Below are positions 26,263-35,065 of a stretch of 64,000 nt of DNA, piece by piece. The stretch's first letter is position 1, and each line of letters begins with the position of its first letter. The DNA is taken from assembly GCF_900100955.1 (NCBI RefSeq), contig NZ_FNCC01000006.1:434001-498000 (forward strand). Reading direction: 5' to 3'. The notes under the pieces are model-generated. The model saw only the letters and a program-made list of their open reading frames with translations. It was not told the DNA's origin and did not search any database. The DNA comes from Lentzea fradiae (lineage in GTDB: Bacteria; Actinomycetota; Actinomycetes; Mycobacteriales; Pseudonocardiaceae). The translations under genes were made by a program, and so were the position numbers.

Positions 26263-27504
26263 ATGACCGCCGCAGAGCCGTTCGACCCCAAGATCGAGTG
26301 CATGGACCCCGAGGCCCGCCGCGAGCTGCAGGAACAGCGGCTCAGAGGGCTTGTCGACCGCCTTCTGGGGACCGACAACCTCCAGGGCGCCAGGCTCAGG
26401 CAAATCGGAGTGACTCGCGGCACAGATGTCAGTCTCGACGAGCTGCACCTGCTGCCGACGATCACGAAGCAGGACCTGTGGGACCACTACCCGTTCGGGC
26501 TTCAGCTCGCGCCGCAGGAGGAGATCGTCTGCGTCCACGGGTCGTCGGGGACGGGTGGGCGGCCGACGCTCATCCCCTACACCGCCGGCGATGTCGAGAT
26601 CTGGGCCGAGGTGATGGCCAGGGCGTTGAGGGGCGCGGGGGCCACGGAGAGGTCCGTCATCCACAACGCGTACGGCTACGGGCTCTTCACGGGCGGGCTG
26701 GGGGTGCACCACGGTGGCCTGAGGTTGAAGGCGACGGTCATCCCCATGTCGGGTGGCATGACGGAGCGGCAGGTGCGGCTGATCAACGATCTGCGGCCCG
26801 ATGTGCTCTGCTGCACGCCGTCGTACGCGCTGAGGCTCGCGGAGGATCTCGGGGAGACGAGCATCCAGGTCGGGGTCTTCGGGGCCGAGCCGTGGACTGA
26901 CGAGATGCGGCACGAGATCGAGCGGCGGCTCGGGATCCGGGCGTTGGACATCTACGGGCTGTCGGAGGTCATCGGGCCGGGTGTGGCGTGTGAGTCGCTT
27001 GACTCCGAAGGGCTTCTCAACATCGCCGAGGACCACTTCTACCCGGAGACGGTCGACGGGGAGCTGGTCTTCACGACGCTCACGAAGACCGGACTGCCGT
27101 TGTTGCGGTACCGCACGGGGGATGTGGCGACGCTGCACGAGCCGGCCGGGCAGCGGACGTTGCGGAGGATGAGCAAGCTCAAGGGGCGCAAGGACGACAT
27201 GCTCGTCATCCGCGGGGTGAACGTGTTCCCGACGGAGATCGAGGCTGTCGTGCTCGATCTCACGAGCAGCCCGCACTACCTGATCGTCGAGGACCGGCGA
27301 ACGACCACGGCTCAGTTGCACGTGGCGGTCGAGTCCACACTGGACGTCGGGGAGCTGCTTGCCGGGAAGCTGAAGGAACGGCTGGGGGTCACGTGCCGGG
27401 TGCACGTGCTGGAGCCGGGGAAGCTGCCTCGCACGGAGGTCGGGAAGGCGCAGCGCCTGGCCCGGTGGTCGCAGGGCCAGGCGCCGGTCGACGGGCTCAG
27501 CTAG
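26263..27504 (+). CDS. Phenylacetate-CoA ligase-like (PaaK-family) AMP-forming ligase
   Basis: A 413-residue adenylate-forming enzyme. The P-loop SSGTGGRPTLIPYT, the GAEPWTDEMR motif and YGLSEVIGPGVACE follow PaaK-type signatures; RYRTGDVATL and the KGRKDDMLVIRGVNVFPTEIEAVV hinge complete the ATP and CoA half. It activates an aromatic or other acid to its CoA thioester. AGGA precedes ATG 26263; an adjacent GTG at 26260 is also possible. It is somewhat shorter than usual PaaK (about 430). The gene stands alone and overlaps the convergent DsbA-like gene by 8 bp. The substrate is not clear from context. Confidence 0.86.
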   Translation: MTAAEPFDPKIECMDPEARRELQEQRLRGLVDRLLGTDNLQGARLRQIGVTRGTDVSLDELHLLPTITKQDLWDHYPFGLQLAPQEEIVCVHGSSGTGGRPTLIPYTAGDVEIWAEVMARALRGAGATERSVIHNAYGYGLFTGGLGVHHGGLRLKATVIPMSGGMTERQVRLINDLRPDVLCCTPSYALRLAEDLGETSIQVGVFGAEPWTDEMRHEIERRLGIRALDIYGLSEVIGPGVACESLDSEGLLNIAEDHFYPETVDGELVFTTLTKTGLPLLRYRTGDVATLHEPAGQRTLRRMSKLKGRKDDMLVIRGVNVFPTEIEAVVLDLTSSPHYLIVEDRRTTTAQLHVAVESTLDVGELLAGKLKERLGVTCRVHVLEPGKLPRTEVGKAQRLARWSQGQAPVDGLS

Positions 27505-28288
27505 CGAGGTCGGAGAGCCAGTTCTTGTTGTCCAGGTCGACGAGCTTGCCGTTGGCGGCGACGCTGGGGGTGCCGCGGAAGCGGCCGGTCTCGGCGTCGC
27601 GCAGGACAGGGTCGTTGCTGGTCTTCGACATCAGGGCGTCCAGCTCGGACTTGTAGGTCTGGTTGCGCACGCACGGCTCGAAGTCCGCGGAGGTGACGCC
27701 GACGTCCTTGCCCAGCTTGATCAGCTGGTCCTGGGTGTAGCCGGCGTCGCCTTCCTCGGGCTGCGTGGCGAACAGGGCCGCGTGGAAGGCGTTGAACTTG
27801 CCGTCGTCGGCGACGCACAGGGCGGCGTTGGCCGACTCCGTGGAGTAGCCCTCTGGCTTCGACAGGCGGTTCAGCATCGGCAGGATGTGGTAGCGGACCT
27901 TGACCTTGCCGTCCTCGACCGCGTTCTTGATGTCGGTGCCGTAGGTCTTCTCGAACGTGCCGCAGATCGGGCACAGGAAGTCCTCGTAGACGTCCACGGT
28001 GACGGTGGCGGTGTCCTTGCCCACCAGCACGGTGCTGCCGTCGCGGACGGCGGGCGCCGAGATCGTGTGGTCGGCGGGGGCCAGCGGGATCGCGCCGTCG
28101 GTGCCGGGGCCGGACGACCTCGACTGGTAGACCACGAACCCGATGACCGCCACGGCCAGCACCGCCACGACGGCGATGCCGGCGATGACCTTGGTCCGAT
28201 CCGCACCGCCGCCGCTCGCGCCCCTGGCCTGGGTCACCGCAAGCGCGGCCTGCTTCCTCTTCCGCGCACTGCGCTCTGCTCCACCCAC
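27497..28288 (-). CDS. Membrane-anchored DsbA-like thioredoxin-fold protein
   Basis: A 263-residue protein. A basic cytoplasmic N-terminus (about 1-34) and one membrane helix (KVIAGIAVVAVLAVAVIGFVV, about 33-53) place the rest outside. The thioredoxin fold has CPIC (C106 and C109) in VDVYEDFLCPICGTFE, and RFRGTPSVAANGK carries the cis-Pro loop (TP). A second pair of cysteines (ALCVAD and EPCVRN) may form the structural disulfide of the DsbA-like group. It is probably an oxidase or isomerase that makes disulfides in exported proteins, as in mycobacterial DsbA-like proteins. Confidence 0.88.
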   Translation of the reverse strand: MGGAERSARKRKQAALAVTQARGASGGGADRTKVIAGIAVVAVLAVAVIGFVVYQSRSSGPGTDGAIPLAPADHTISAPAVRDGSTVLVGKDTATVTVDVYEDFLCPICGTFEKTYGTDIKNAVEDGKVKVRYHILPMLNRLSKPEGYSTESANAALCVADDGKFNAFHAALFATQPEEGDAGYTQDQLIKLGKDVGVTSADFEPCVRNQTYKSELDALMSKTSNDPVLRDAETGRFRGTPSVAANGKLVDLDNKNWLSDLAS

Positions 28289-28334
28289 GGCGACGAGGGT
28301 AGCGACACTCTCTGAAAGAAAGCTGAGCGGGCGA

Positions 28335-29621
28335 TCACGCTTCCGGGTGGCTTGGTTTGCCGCCGACGCGTTCGCCGGTCGGGATCTCGGCGCTCTCGTC
28401 GAGGCAGCCGCTCTCGGGCGCGACGGCCTTGGCCGTGTGCTCCTCCTCGTGCGAGGGCAGCGTTTCGGGGGCGCCGATCCAGAAGAGCAGGGACAGCAGC
28501 AGCGCGGCGCCGGTGACGGCGAACGAGATCTCGAAGCCGAACGAGTCGGCGAGCAGGCCGGTCAGCATCGGGCCGATGATGGCGCCGAGGTCCGTCACCA
28601 TCTGGAAGCCCGCGAGGACGGGGCCGCCCTTGCCGCGCGGGCCGATGACGTCGGCCACGACGGCGTTCTGCGGCGGGTTCAGCAGGCCCGCGCCCATGCC
28701 CGCGACCAGCGAGGCGGCCATGAACGTCCACAGGCTCCCGGTGAAGCCCATGTAGACGGTCGCGGCGCCGCTGACGAACAGGCCGGCCATGGCGACGGGC
28801 TTGCGGCCGCGGGTGTCGGCGATCCGGCCGGACAGGAACAGCATCGCGGCGTTGCCGGCGGCGAACACGGACATCGAGATGCCTGCCACGACCGCGCTGT
28901 GCTTCAGCGCCTCGATGACGAACACCGGCACGAGCGAGATCCGCACGCCGAAAACGGCCCAGCCGTTGGCGAACCCGGAGGCCAGTGCCGCGCGGTAGGC
29001 GCCGTGGCGGACGGCTTCGCGCATCGACATCGGCGCTTCGGTGTTGGTCTTGTCCAACGCCGTGAGCGTCGACCGGCGAAGGAAGAACCAGACGACGAAC
29101 GCCGCGACGCACAGCAGCAGGCCGTACGACACGAACGGCACCCACAGGCCGAACGGCACGAGGCCGGCGCCGACGATCGGTCCGGCGATGTTGCCGACGA
29201 GGAAGCCCGCCGCCCACAGCCCGGACGCACGGCCGCGCATGGGCGCCGGGGTGATCCGGATCAGCAGGCCGAGGGCGGCGACGGTGAACATGGTCGACCC
29301 GATACCGGCCATCGCGCGCCACGCCAGCATCTCGGCGTAGCTCGACGCGAACCCGCACATGGCGGTGCCGAGGGCGACGATGAGGATGCCGACGATGTAG
29401 ACCCGCGGTTCGCCGAACCGGTTGACGAGCCGTCCGCTCATCGGCGCGAACGCGAGCCTGACGAACGCGAAAGCGCTGATCAGAGCCGCCACCGCGGTGT
29501 TGCCGACGCCGAACGTCGCCGCGTACACCGGCAGCACGGGTGCGACGATCCCGAACCCGACGGCGATGATGAAACTCGCCGCGACCAGAACCCACACCTC
29601 GACCGGCAACCGCTCGCGCAC
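28335..29621 (-). CDS. MFS-family efflux transporter
   Basis: A 428-residue transporter with about 12 helices. GTG 29621 follows a near-perfect AAAGGAGG. The motif between helices 2 and 3 is intact as GRLVNRFGEPRVY, and a second copy occurs after helix 8 as GRIADTRGRKPVAM. These fit DHA1-type drug/proton antiporters. A hydrophilic tail of about 35 residues ends the protein. Substrate unknown. Lies between the DsbA-like and acetyltransferase genes, not obviously in an operon. Confidence 0.88.
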   Translation of the reverse strand: MRERLPVEVWVLVAASFIIAVGFGIVAPVLPVYAATFGVGNTAVAALISAFAFVRLAFAPMSGRLVNRFGEPRVYIVGILIVALGTAMCGFASSYAEMLAWRAMAGIGSTMFTVAALGLLIRITPAPMRGRASGLWAAGFLVGNIAGPIVGAGLVPFGLWVPFVSYGLLLCVAAFVVWFFLRRSTLTALDKTNTEAPMSMREAVRHGAYRAALASGFANGWAVFGVRISLVPVFVIEALKHSAVVAGISMSVFAAGNAAMLFLSGRIADTRGRKPVAMAGLFVSGAATVYMGFTGSLWTFMAASLVAGMGAGLLNPPQNAVVADVIGPRGKGGPVLAGFQMVTDLGAIIGPMLTGLLADSFGFEISFAVTGAALLLSLLFWIGAPETLPSHEEEHTAKAVAPESGCLDESAEIPTGERVGGKPSHPEA

Positions 29622-29686
29622 ACAGCCTCCTTTAGCCCTGCTAAGGATATGCCACGCAGCAACTAACCATTCCCGCGATCTATTCC

Positions 29687-30496
29687 TCAGTCGAGCAGCT
29701 CGTCGACTCTGCGCACGTAGGCGGTGACGGGATAGGCCGCGACGAACCCGCACGCCTCCGCGAACCGCTCCCCCGGGCCCTCGTCGACCTGTGCGGCCAC
29801 CAGGTTGGCCCCCGCCGACCGCAGAACGGACACGGCGGACACCACCAGCGACCGCCCGACGCCCCGGCGGCGCCGCGCCGGGCGCACCACGCACTGCTCG
29901 ACCAGGCCCACGCCGCGTTCGGCGAAGCCCGACACGAACCCGCCGATCCGGTCGCCGTCGTCGACCACCAGCACCGCGCACCGCGGGTCGTCCAGCCGGT
30001 GTCCGAGCCAGCGCGACAGCCGCTCGCGGTTGCCGACGAGCTCGTCCGACAGCAGCTCCACGATGCCGGGCAGGTCCGCGTCGACGGCCCGCCTGACCTC
30101 GTCGGACTCCGCAGCGGCACCGCGGTGCACGACGGTCTGCAGCTCCTCGACGGCGTACCAGCCGGAGTCGTCGGCGATGCCTTCGATCTCGTCCACGGTC
30201 GTCGGCGACGCGTAGACGACGGCCTCGGCGCGGCCGACGTCCGCGAACGTCTGCTCCAGCTGCAGCAGCGTGGACGCGACCTCGACCGACGACCCGTCGA
30301 GGGCGCAGCCGAAGTTCCCGGACGGCAGCGGGTTCTCACGGTTGATCACGACAGCGGCGCAGCCGACCCTCCCGACCCGGCCGTAGCGGACGGCGCCGGA
30401 CGCGAGCCGCGCCCCCTCCACCAGGATCGCGAGCGAGCGGGACTGGTAGGGGTCGAGCAGCTCCGGGTCGTCCGGGTCGCGCAACGGGTCAACCAA
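29687..30496 (-). CDS. GNAT-family acetyltransferase with extra N-terminal region
   Basis: A 269-residue protein. The C-terminal half is a GNAT domain: CVVRPARRRRGVGRSLVVSAVSVLRSAG is motif A, and GPGERFAEACGFVAAY motif B. The N-terminal about 120 residues (from SLAILVEGARLASGAVRYG) form a second, weaker GNAT-like half. A TTG at 30496 with GGAAGGA before it is preferred; a GTG at 30520 is also in frame. The open frame continues upstream, antisense to hrpB, and is not real there. Substrate unknown. Confidence 0.7.
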   Translation of the reverse strand: MVDPLRDPDDPELLDPYQSRSLAILVEGARLASGAVRYGRVGRVGCAAVVINRENPLPSGNFGCALDGSSVEVASTLLQLEQTFADVGRAEAVVYASPTTVDEIEGIADDSGWYAVEELQTVVHRGAAAESDEVRRAVDADLPGIVELLSDELVGNRERLSRWLGHRLDDPRCAVLVVDDGDRIGGFVSGFAERGVGLVEQCVVRPARRRRGVGRSLVVSAVSVLRSAGANLVAAQVDEGPGERFAEACGFVAAYPVTAYVRRVDELLD

Positions 30497-30667
30497 CGCG
30501 GAGGTCCTTCCACTTCTCACCTGGACGCGCGGTCCAGCAGGAACGCCCTGATCGTCGCCCACGACGCCGGGGCGGGCACAGCGGAGGTCCCCGAACCGGC
30601 TCCGCGACGACGCCGGGACCATCCCCATGGAACCACCCCGGCACAGCCGCCTGGAAAACTGGACGAC

Positions 30668-32935
30668 GTGCACCTGCCCGACCTCCCGGTCAAGTCCGTC
30701 CTGCCCGAGCTCGTCCGCACGCTCGCGGAACGCGGCGCCGCGGTGCTGGTCGCGCCGCCGGGAACCGGCAAGACGACGCTCGTCCCGCTCGCGCTGGAGG
30801 GCAAGGTCCTCGTCGCCGAACCGCGCAGGATCGCCGCCCGCGCCGCCGCCGCGCGCATGGCGAGCCTGCTCGGCGAGCCCGTCGGCCACACCGTGGGCTA
30901 CTCGGTCCGCGGCGACCGCAAGACCAGCAGGCACACCCGCGTCGAGGTCGTGACCAGCGGTCTTCTCGTCCGCAGGCTTCAGCACGACCAGGAGCTGAAC
31001 GGCGTCGGCACGGTGCTGCTCGACGAGTGCCACGAGCGCCACCTCGACGCCGACCTGCTCCTCACGCTGCTGCTGGACGCCAAGGCGGGTCTGCGCCCGG
31101 ACCTGCGGATCCTCGCGACGAGCGCCACCGTCGCCGCGCAGCGGCTCTCCGACCTGCTCGACGCCCCGGTGCTGCACACCGAGTCCCGCATGTTCCCGAC
31201 GGAGATCACCTACGTCCCTCCCACCCGCAACGAGCACATCGAGAACACCGTCGCCAGGGCCATCAGGAAGGCCCTGTCCGAAGTGGACGGCGACGTGCTC
31301 GCGTTCCTGCCGGGCGTGCGGGAGATCAACCGCACCGCCCGCCTGCTCGACGTGGAGACCGTGGTCCTGCACGGCCAGCTCAAGGCGCAGGTCCAGGACG
31401 CGGCGCTGAAGCGCGGCGACCACCAGCGGGTCGTGCTCGCCACGAGCATCGCCGAGTCCAGCCTGACCGTCCCCGGCGTGCGCGCCGTGGTGGACGCCGG
31501 TCTGGCCCGCGTCCCGCGCGTCGACCACCGCCGCGGGCTGGCCGGTCTCGCCACGATCCGCGTGTCCCAGGCCGTCGCCGAGCAGCGCGCCGGGCGTGCG
31601 GGACGCGAGGCGCCCGGCCGCGTGTACCGCTGCTGGCCGGAGCACGAGCACTCGACGCTGCCCCGCTACCCGGAACCCGAGATCAAGACGGCCGACCTGA
31701 CCAGGCTCGCCCTGGAGCTGGCGGTGTGGGGCACCCCGGACGGCAGCGGCCTGAACTGGTGGGACGCCCCGCCGGAGGGTGCGCTCAAGGCCGCCCGGGA
31801 GACGCTCGACGCCATCGGCGCGCTGGAACCCGAACGGCGTGACCGCATCGCGAACGTCGGTCTGCACCCGAGGCTCGGCCGCGCCCTCATCGACGGCAGC
31901 GCGCTCGTGGGCAACCGCACCGCCGCCGAGGTCGTCGCACTGCTCGACGACAGCACGCACCCGTCGACGACCGACCTCGCGACCGCGCTGAAGTCGCCCG
32001 GCAAGTGGCGCCAGGAGGTCAAGAAGCTGGAGAAGCTCGGCAGCAACCCGGCGGGCACCGGTGACGCGGCGCTCGTCGTGGCGCTCGCCTACCCGGAGCG
32101 GCTCGCGAAACGCCGGTCCAAGAACAGCAACGTCTACCTGATGGCCAACGGCACGGCCGTCGAGCACTCCGACTCGTACAACAAGTGGCTGGCCATCGCC
32201 ATCGCCGACCGCGAGCCGGGCAGCAAGCACGGCCGCGTCCGCCTCGCCGCCCCCGCCGACGAGGAGCTGGCCATCACCGCCGCCAGTGCGCTCGTGCACA
32301 CGGTCGACGACATCCGGTGGCAAGGCGACGTTGTCGCGAACGAGGTCCGCAAGCTCGGCGCGATCACCCTCGACGAGCGTCCGCTGCGCGACCTCGCGAA
32401 GGCACAGCAGGCACTCCGGCTGGGCCTGGAGACCGAGGGCCTGGGCCTGCTGAAGTGGACCGACGCGGCGAACCGGCTGCGCGAGCGCATGGCGTTCCTG
32501 CACCGCACCCGCGGCTGGCCGAGCGTCGACGACGAGGCCCTGGTCCGCTCGATCGACCTGGGGAAGGCGAAGAAGCGCTCCGACCTCGCCAAGATCGACA
32601 CGGTGGCGCTGCTGCGGAACCTGCTGCCGTGGCCGGAGGCGGAGGAGCTCGACAAGCTCGCGCCCGAACGCATCGGCCAGGGCAAGGTCGACTACACCCA
32701 GGACCAGCCGGTGCTGTCCGTGCGCATCCAGGACGCGATGAAGTGGGCCGACACCCCGCAGATCGCGGGCGTCCCGGTGGTGGTGCACCTGCTCTCCCCC
32801 GCCGGGCGGCCCACCGCCGTCACGAGCGACCTCAGGTCGTTCTGGCGCAACGGTTACCTGCGCGTGCGCAGCGAGCTGAAGGGCCGCTACCCCAAACACC
32901 ACTGGCCGGAACGCCCGTGGGACAGGAGCAGGTGA
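30668..32935 (+). CDS. hrpB: ATP-dependent RNA helicase HrpB
   Basis: A 755-residue DEAH-type helicase. GTG at 30668 directly precedes HLPDLPVKSVLPELV. Motif I is APPGTGKTT, motif Ia EPRRIAARAAA, motif II DECH in LLDECHERHLDADL, motif III ATSAT and motif VI QRAGRAGR. The C-terminal half holds the HrpB-specific domain ending with WRNGYLRVRSELKGRYPKHHWPERPW. HrpB is widespread in bacteria, including actinobacteria, with an ill-defined RNA role. Its TGA overlaps a small downstream reading frame by 4 bp. Confidence 0.93.
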   Translation: MHLPDLPVKSVLPELVRTLAERGAAVLVAPPGTGKTTLVPLALEGKVLVAEPRRIAARAAAARMASLLGEPVGHTVGYSVRGDRKTSRHTRVEVVTSGLLVRRLQHDQELNGVGTVLLDECHERHLDADLLLTLLLDAKAGLRPDLRILATSATVAAQRLSDLLDAPVLHTESRMFPTEITYVPPTRNEHIENTVARAIRKALSEVDGDVLAFLPGVREINRTARLLDVETVVLHGQLKAQVQDAALKRGDHQRVVLATSIAESSLTVPGVRAVVDAGLARVPRVDHRRGLAGLATIRVSQAVAEQRAGRAGREAPGRVYRCWPEHEHSTLPRYPEPEIKTADLTRLALELAVWGTPDGSGLNWWDAPPEGALKAARETLDAIGALEPERRDRIANVGLHPRLGRALIDGSALVGNRTAAEVVALLDDSTHPSTTDLATALKSPGKWRQEVKKLEKLGSNPAGTGDAALVVALAYPERLAKRRSKNSNVYLMANGTAVEHSDSYNKWLAIAIADREPGSKHGRVRLAAPADEELAITAASALVHTVDDIRWQGDVVANEVRKLGAITLDERPLRDLAKAQQALRLGLETEGLGLLKWTDAANRLRERMAFLHRTRGWPSVDDEALVRSIDLGKAKKRSDLAKIDTVALLRNLLPWPEAEELDKLAPERIGQGKVDYTQDQPVLSVRIQDAMKWADTPQIAGVPVVVHLLSPAGRPTAVTSDLRSFWRNGYLRVRSELKGRYPKHHWPERPWDRSR

Positions 32936-33060
32936 GCCTCGATCTCCGCCGCCCGGCTCGACGAAGCCTTGCGCGGGTGGGGGACGTCCGGCGGATGATG
33001 CACCGGGCGGCCGGCGCCACGGCCGTCGCGGACGTCGCCGAGGAGGAGCTGTCGCGGTGA
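32932..33060 (+). CDS. Possible 42-residue coupled small protein
   Basis: GTG 32932 overlaps the hrpB stop (GTGA) and has AGGAG eight bases before it; the frame's own stop overlaps the next gene's start in the same way (GTGA at 33057-33060). The product would be basic (SLDLRRPARRSLARVGDVRRMM) with a helical C-terminus (AVADVAEEELSR). Both overlaps and the ribosome binding site favour translation, but codon composition is not decisive and no family is recognised. Confidence 0.4.
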   Translation: MSLDLRRPARRSLARVGDVRRMMHRAAGATAVADVAEEELSR

Positions 33061-33659
33061 GGAAGATCTGGGACGACGCGGTCCGCACGCTCGGGGGCAC
33101 CCCCGACGCGGGTGACCTGATGGAGCGTTACGCGGAACCGCACCGGGCCTACCACAACACCTTCCACGCGGTGTCCGTGGTGCGCGACTCCTCCGCGCTG
33201 GCCGACGCGTTCGCGTTCTCGGTGGAGGAACGCGCCGTCCTCGCGCTGGCGGCCTGCGCGCACGACGTGATCTACGACAGCAAGCCGGGCGAGGACGAAC
33301 GCGCGTCCGCCGCGTGGGCCAGGGAACGCCTGGCGGGCCTGGAAGAGGAGCACATCGCCCGCGTCGAGTCGCTGGTGCTGGCCACGATCACGCACTCGTC
33401 CGACGACCCGCTGGCGCACGTGCTGCTCGACGCCGACCTCGCCATCCTCGGCTCGGAGCCGGAGCACTACGACCGCTACAGCGCCGCCGTGCGCCAGGAG
33501 TACTCCCAGTACGAGGACGCGGTGTGGCGCGCGGGACGGGCGAAGGTGCTCCGGTCGCTGCTCGACCGCGAGGACCTGTACGTGACCGAGCCCGCACGGC
33601 GGCTGTGGGACGGCGCCGCGCGGGCCAACCTCGCCCGCGAGCTTCAGTCGCTCTCCTGA
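33057..33659 (+). CDS. HD-like predicted metal-dependent hydrolase
   Basis: A 200-residue all-helical protein of the COG4339 type, often mislabelled as an NMDA-receptor-like subunit in databases. Metal-binding pattern: YHNTFHAVSVV near residue 32, then ALAACAHDVIYDSKPGEDERASA (the H-D motif) and later ATITHSSDDPLAHVLLDADLAILG with a His and Asp. HD-domain enzymes cut phosphate esters; the substrate is not known. GTG 33057 follows AGGAGG at 33038-33045. The end overlaps the 3' end of the convergent permease gene by 16 bp. Confidence 0.82.
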   Translation: MRKIWDDAVRTLGGTPDAGDLMERYAEPHRAYHNTFHAVSVVRDSSALADAFAFSVEERAVLALAACAHDVIYDSKPGEDERASAAWARERLAGLEEEHIARVESLVLATITHSSDDPLAHVLLDADLAILGSEPEHYDRYSAAVRQEYSQYEDAVWRAGRAKVLRSLLDREDLYVTEPARRLWDGAARANLARELQSLS

Positions 33660-35056
33660 ACCTCCAGCCGTGCCCTGCGCACGCTGTACCCGAAGTAGAT
33701 GACGAACCCGAGCACCATCCAGGCGAGGAACGCGACCCACGTGTCGAGTCCGAGGCTGAACATCATGTAGAGGCAGAACCCGAGGCCCAGCAGGGGCGTC
33801 ACCGGGGAGAACGGCACGCGGAAGCCGCGTTCGCGGTCCGGCTCGGTGCGGCGCAGGATGATCACCGCGACGTTGACCAGCGCGAACGCGAACAGCGTGC
33901 CGATGCTGGTCGCGTCCGCCAGCGCCCCCAGCGGCACCAGGGCGGCGAGCACGGCGATGAACAGGCCGACCAGGACCGTGTTCGCGAACGGCACGCCGGT
34001 GCGCGGGCTGAGCTTCGAGAAGAGCGACGGCACGAGCCCGTCACGCGACATGGCGTAGAGGATGCGCGTCTGTCCGTAGAGGACGGTCAGCACGACGCTG
34101 GTGATGGCCACGACGGCACCGATCGACAGCAGGATCGGCCAGATCGCACCGCTCACGTTGTCCGTCAGCACCCGGCTCAGCGCGGCCTCGGTGCCCTCGA
34201 ACGACTGCCACGGCATCGCACCGATGGCGGCGAGGGCGACCGCGCAGTACAGCGCGGTGACGACGACCAGCGAGATGATGATCGCGCGCGGCAGGTCGCG
34301 CTGCGGGTTGCGCGCTTCCTCACCGGCGGTCGACGCGGCGTCGAACCCGATGTAGGAGAAGAACAACGTGGCCGCGCCGGCGCTCATGCCCGCGAGCCCC
34401 AGCGGGAACAACGGCTGCAGGTTGCCCGCCTTGAACGCGGTGAACGCCACCGCGCAGAACATCACCAGCGCGCCGATCTTCACCCACACCAGGACCGTGT
34501 TCGTGCGCGCACTGCCCTTGGCGCCGCCGAGCAGCACCAGCATCGACAGCACCACGACCAGCACCGCGGGGACGTTGACGATCCCGCCCGCCCCCGGCGG
34601 CTGGCTCAGCACGTCGGGAATCCGCACGCCCAGCACGAGGTGGAGCAGCTCGTTGACGTACTGCCCCCAGCCGACCGCGACCGCCGCGACCGACACCCCG
34701 TACTCCAGCACGAGGCACCAGCCGCACACCCACGCGACGATCTCGCCGAGCGTCGCGTAGGTGTAGGAGTACGACGACCCCGACGCCGGGATGAGGCCCG
34801 CGAGCTCGGCGTAGGACAGCGCGGAGAACAACGCGGTGATGCCCGCCAGCACGAACGACACGACGATCGCGGGCCCGGCGAGCGGCACCGCCTCCCCCAG
34901 CACGACGAAGATGCCGGTGCCGAGCGTGGCGCCGATGCTGATCATCGTCAGGTGGCCGACGCCCATCGTGCGCCTGAGGTCGCCGCCGGGGTGGGTCAGC
35001 TGGTCGATCGGCTTGCGCCGCAACACGCGCGCCCCGATGCGCTGTCCGTTGCTCAT
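33644..35056 (-). CDS. APC-family amino acid permease
   Basis: A 470-residue transporter with about 12 helices. The N-terminal TMISIGATLGTGIFVVLGEAV, with GATLGTGIF, is the substrate-binding unwound helix of APC permeases; SSYSYTYATLGEIVAWVCGW is the second signature. GFDAASTAGEEARNPQRDLPRAI is the typical YfnA/CAT-type loop. It probably imports or exchanges cationic or neutral amino acids. ATG 35056 lies close to the upstream GlxA-type regulator gene (stop 35066, gap of 9 bp), so the two are probably co-transcribed. Confidence 0.9.
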   Translation of the reverse strand: MSNGQRIGARVLRRKPIDQLTHPGGDLRRTMGVGHLTMISIGATLGTGIFVVLGEAVPLAGPAIVVSFVLAGITALFSALSYAELAGLIPASGSSYSYTYATLGEIVAWVCGWCLVLEYGVSVAAVAVGWGQYVNELLHLVLGVRIPDVLSQPPGAGGIVNVPAVLVVVLSMLVLLGGAKGSARTNTVLVWVKIGALVMFCAVAFTAFKAGNLQPLFPLGLAGMSAGAATLFFSYIGFDAASTAGEEARNPQRDLPRAIIISLVVVTALYCAVALAAIGAMPWQSFEGTEAALSRVLTDNVSGAIWPILLSIGAVVAITSVVLTVLYGQTRILYAMSRDGLVPSLFSKLSPRTGVPFANTVLVGLFIAVLAALVPLGALADATSIGTLFAFALVNVAVIILRRTEPDRERGFRVPFSPVTPLLGLGFCLYMMFSLGLDTWVAFLAWMVLGFVIYFGYSVRRARLEVQESD

Positions 35057-35065
35057 CCGGTCAAC

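Noticed and set aside
29687-33100. Open frame of 1137 codons on the minus strand
   Set aside because: Most of it is antisense to the clear hrpB helicase gene and is a GC-rich shadow; only the acetyltransferase end (to about 30496) is coding.
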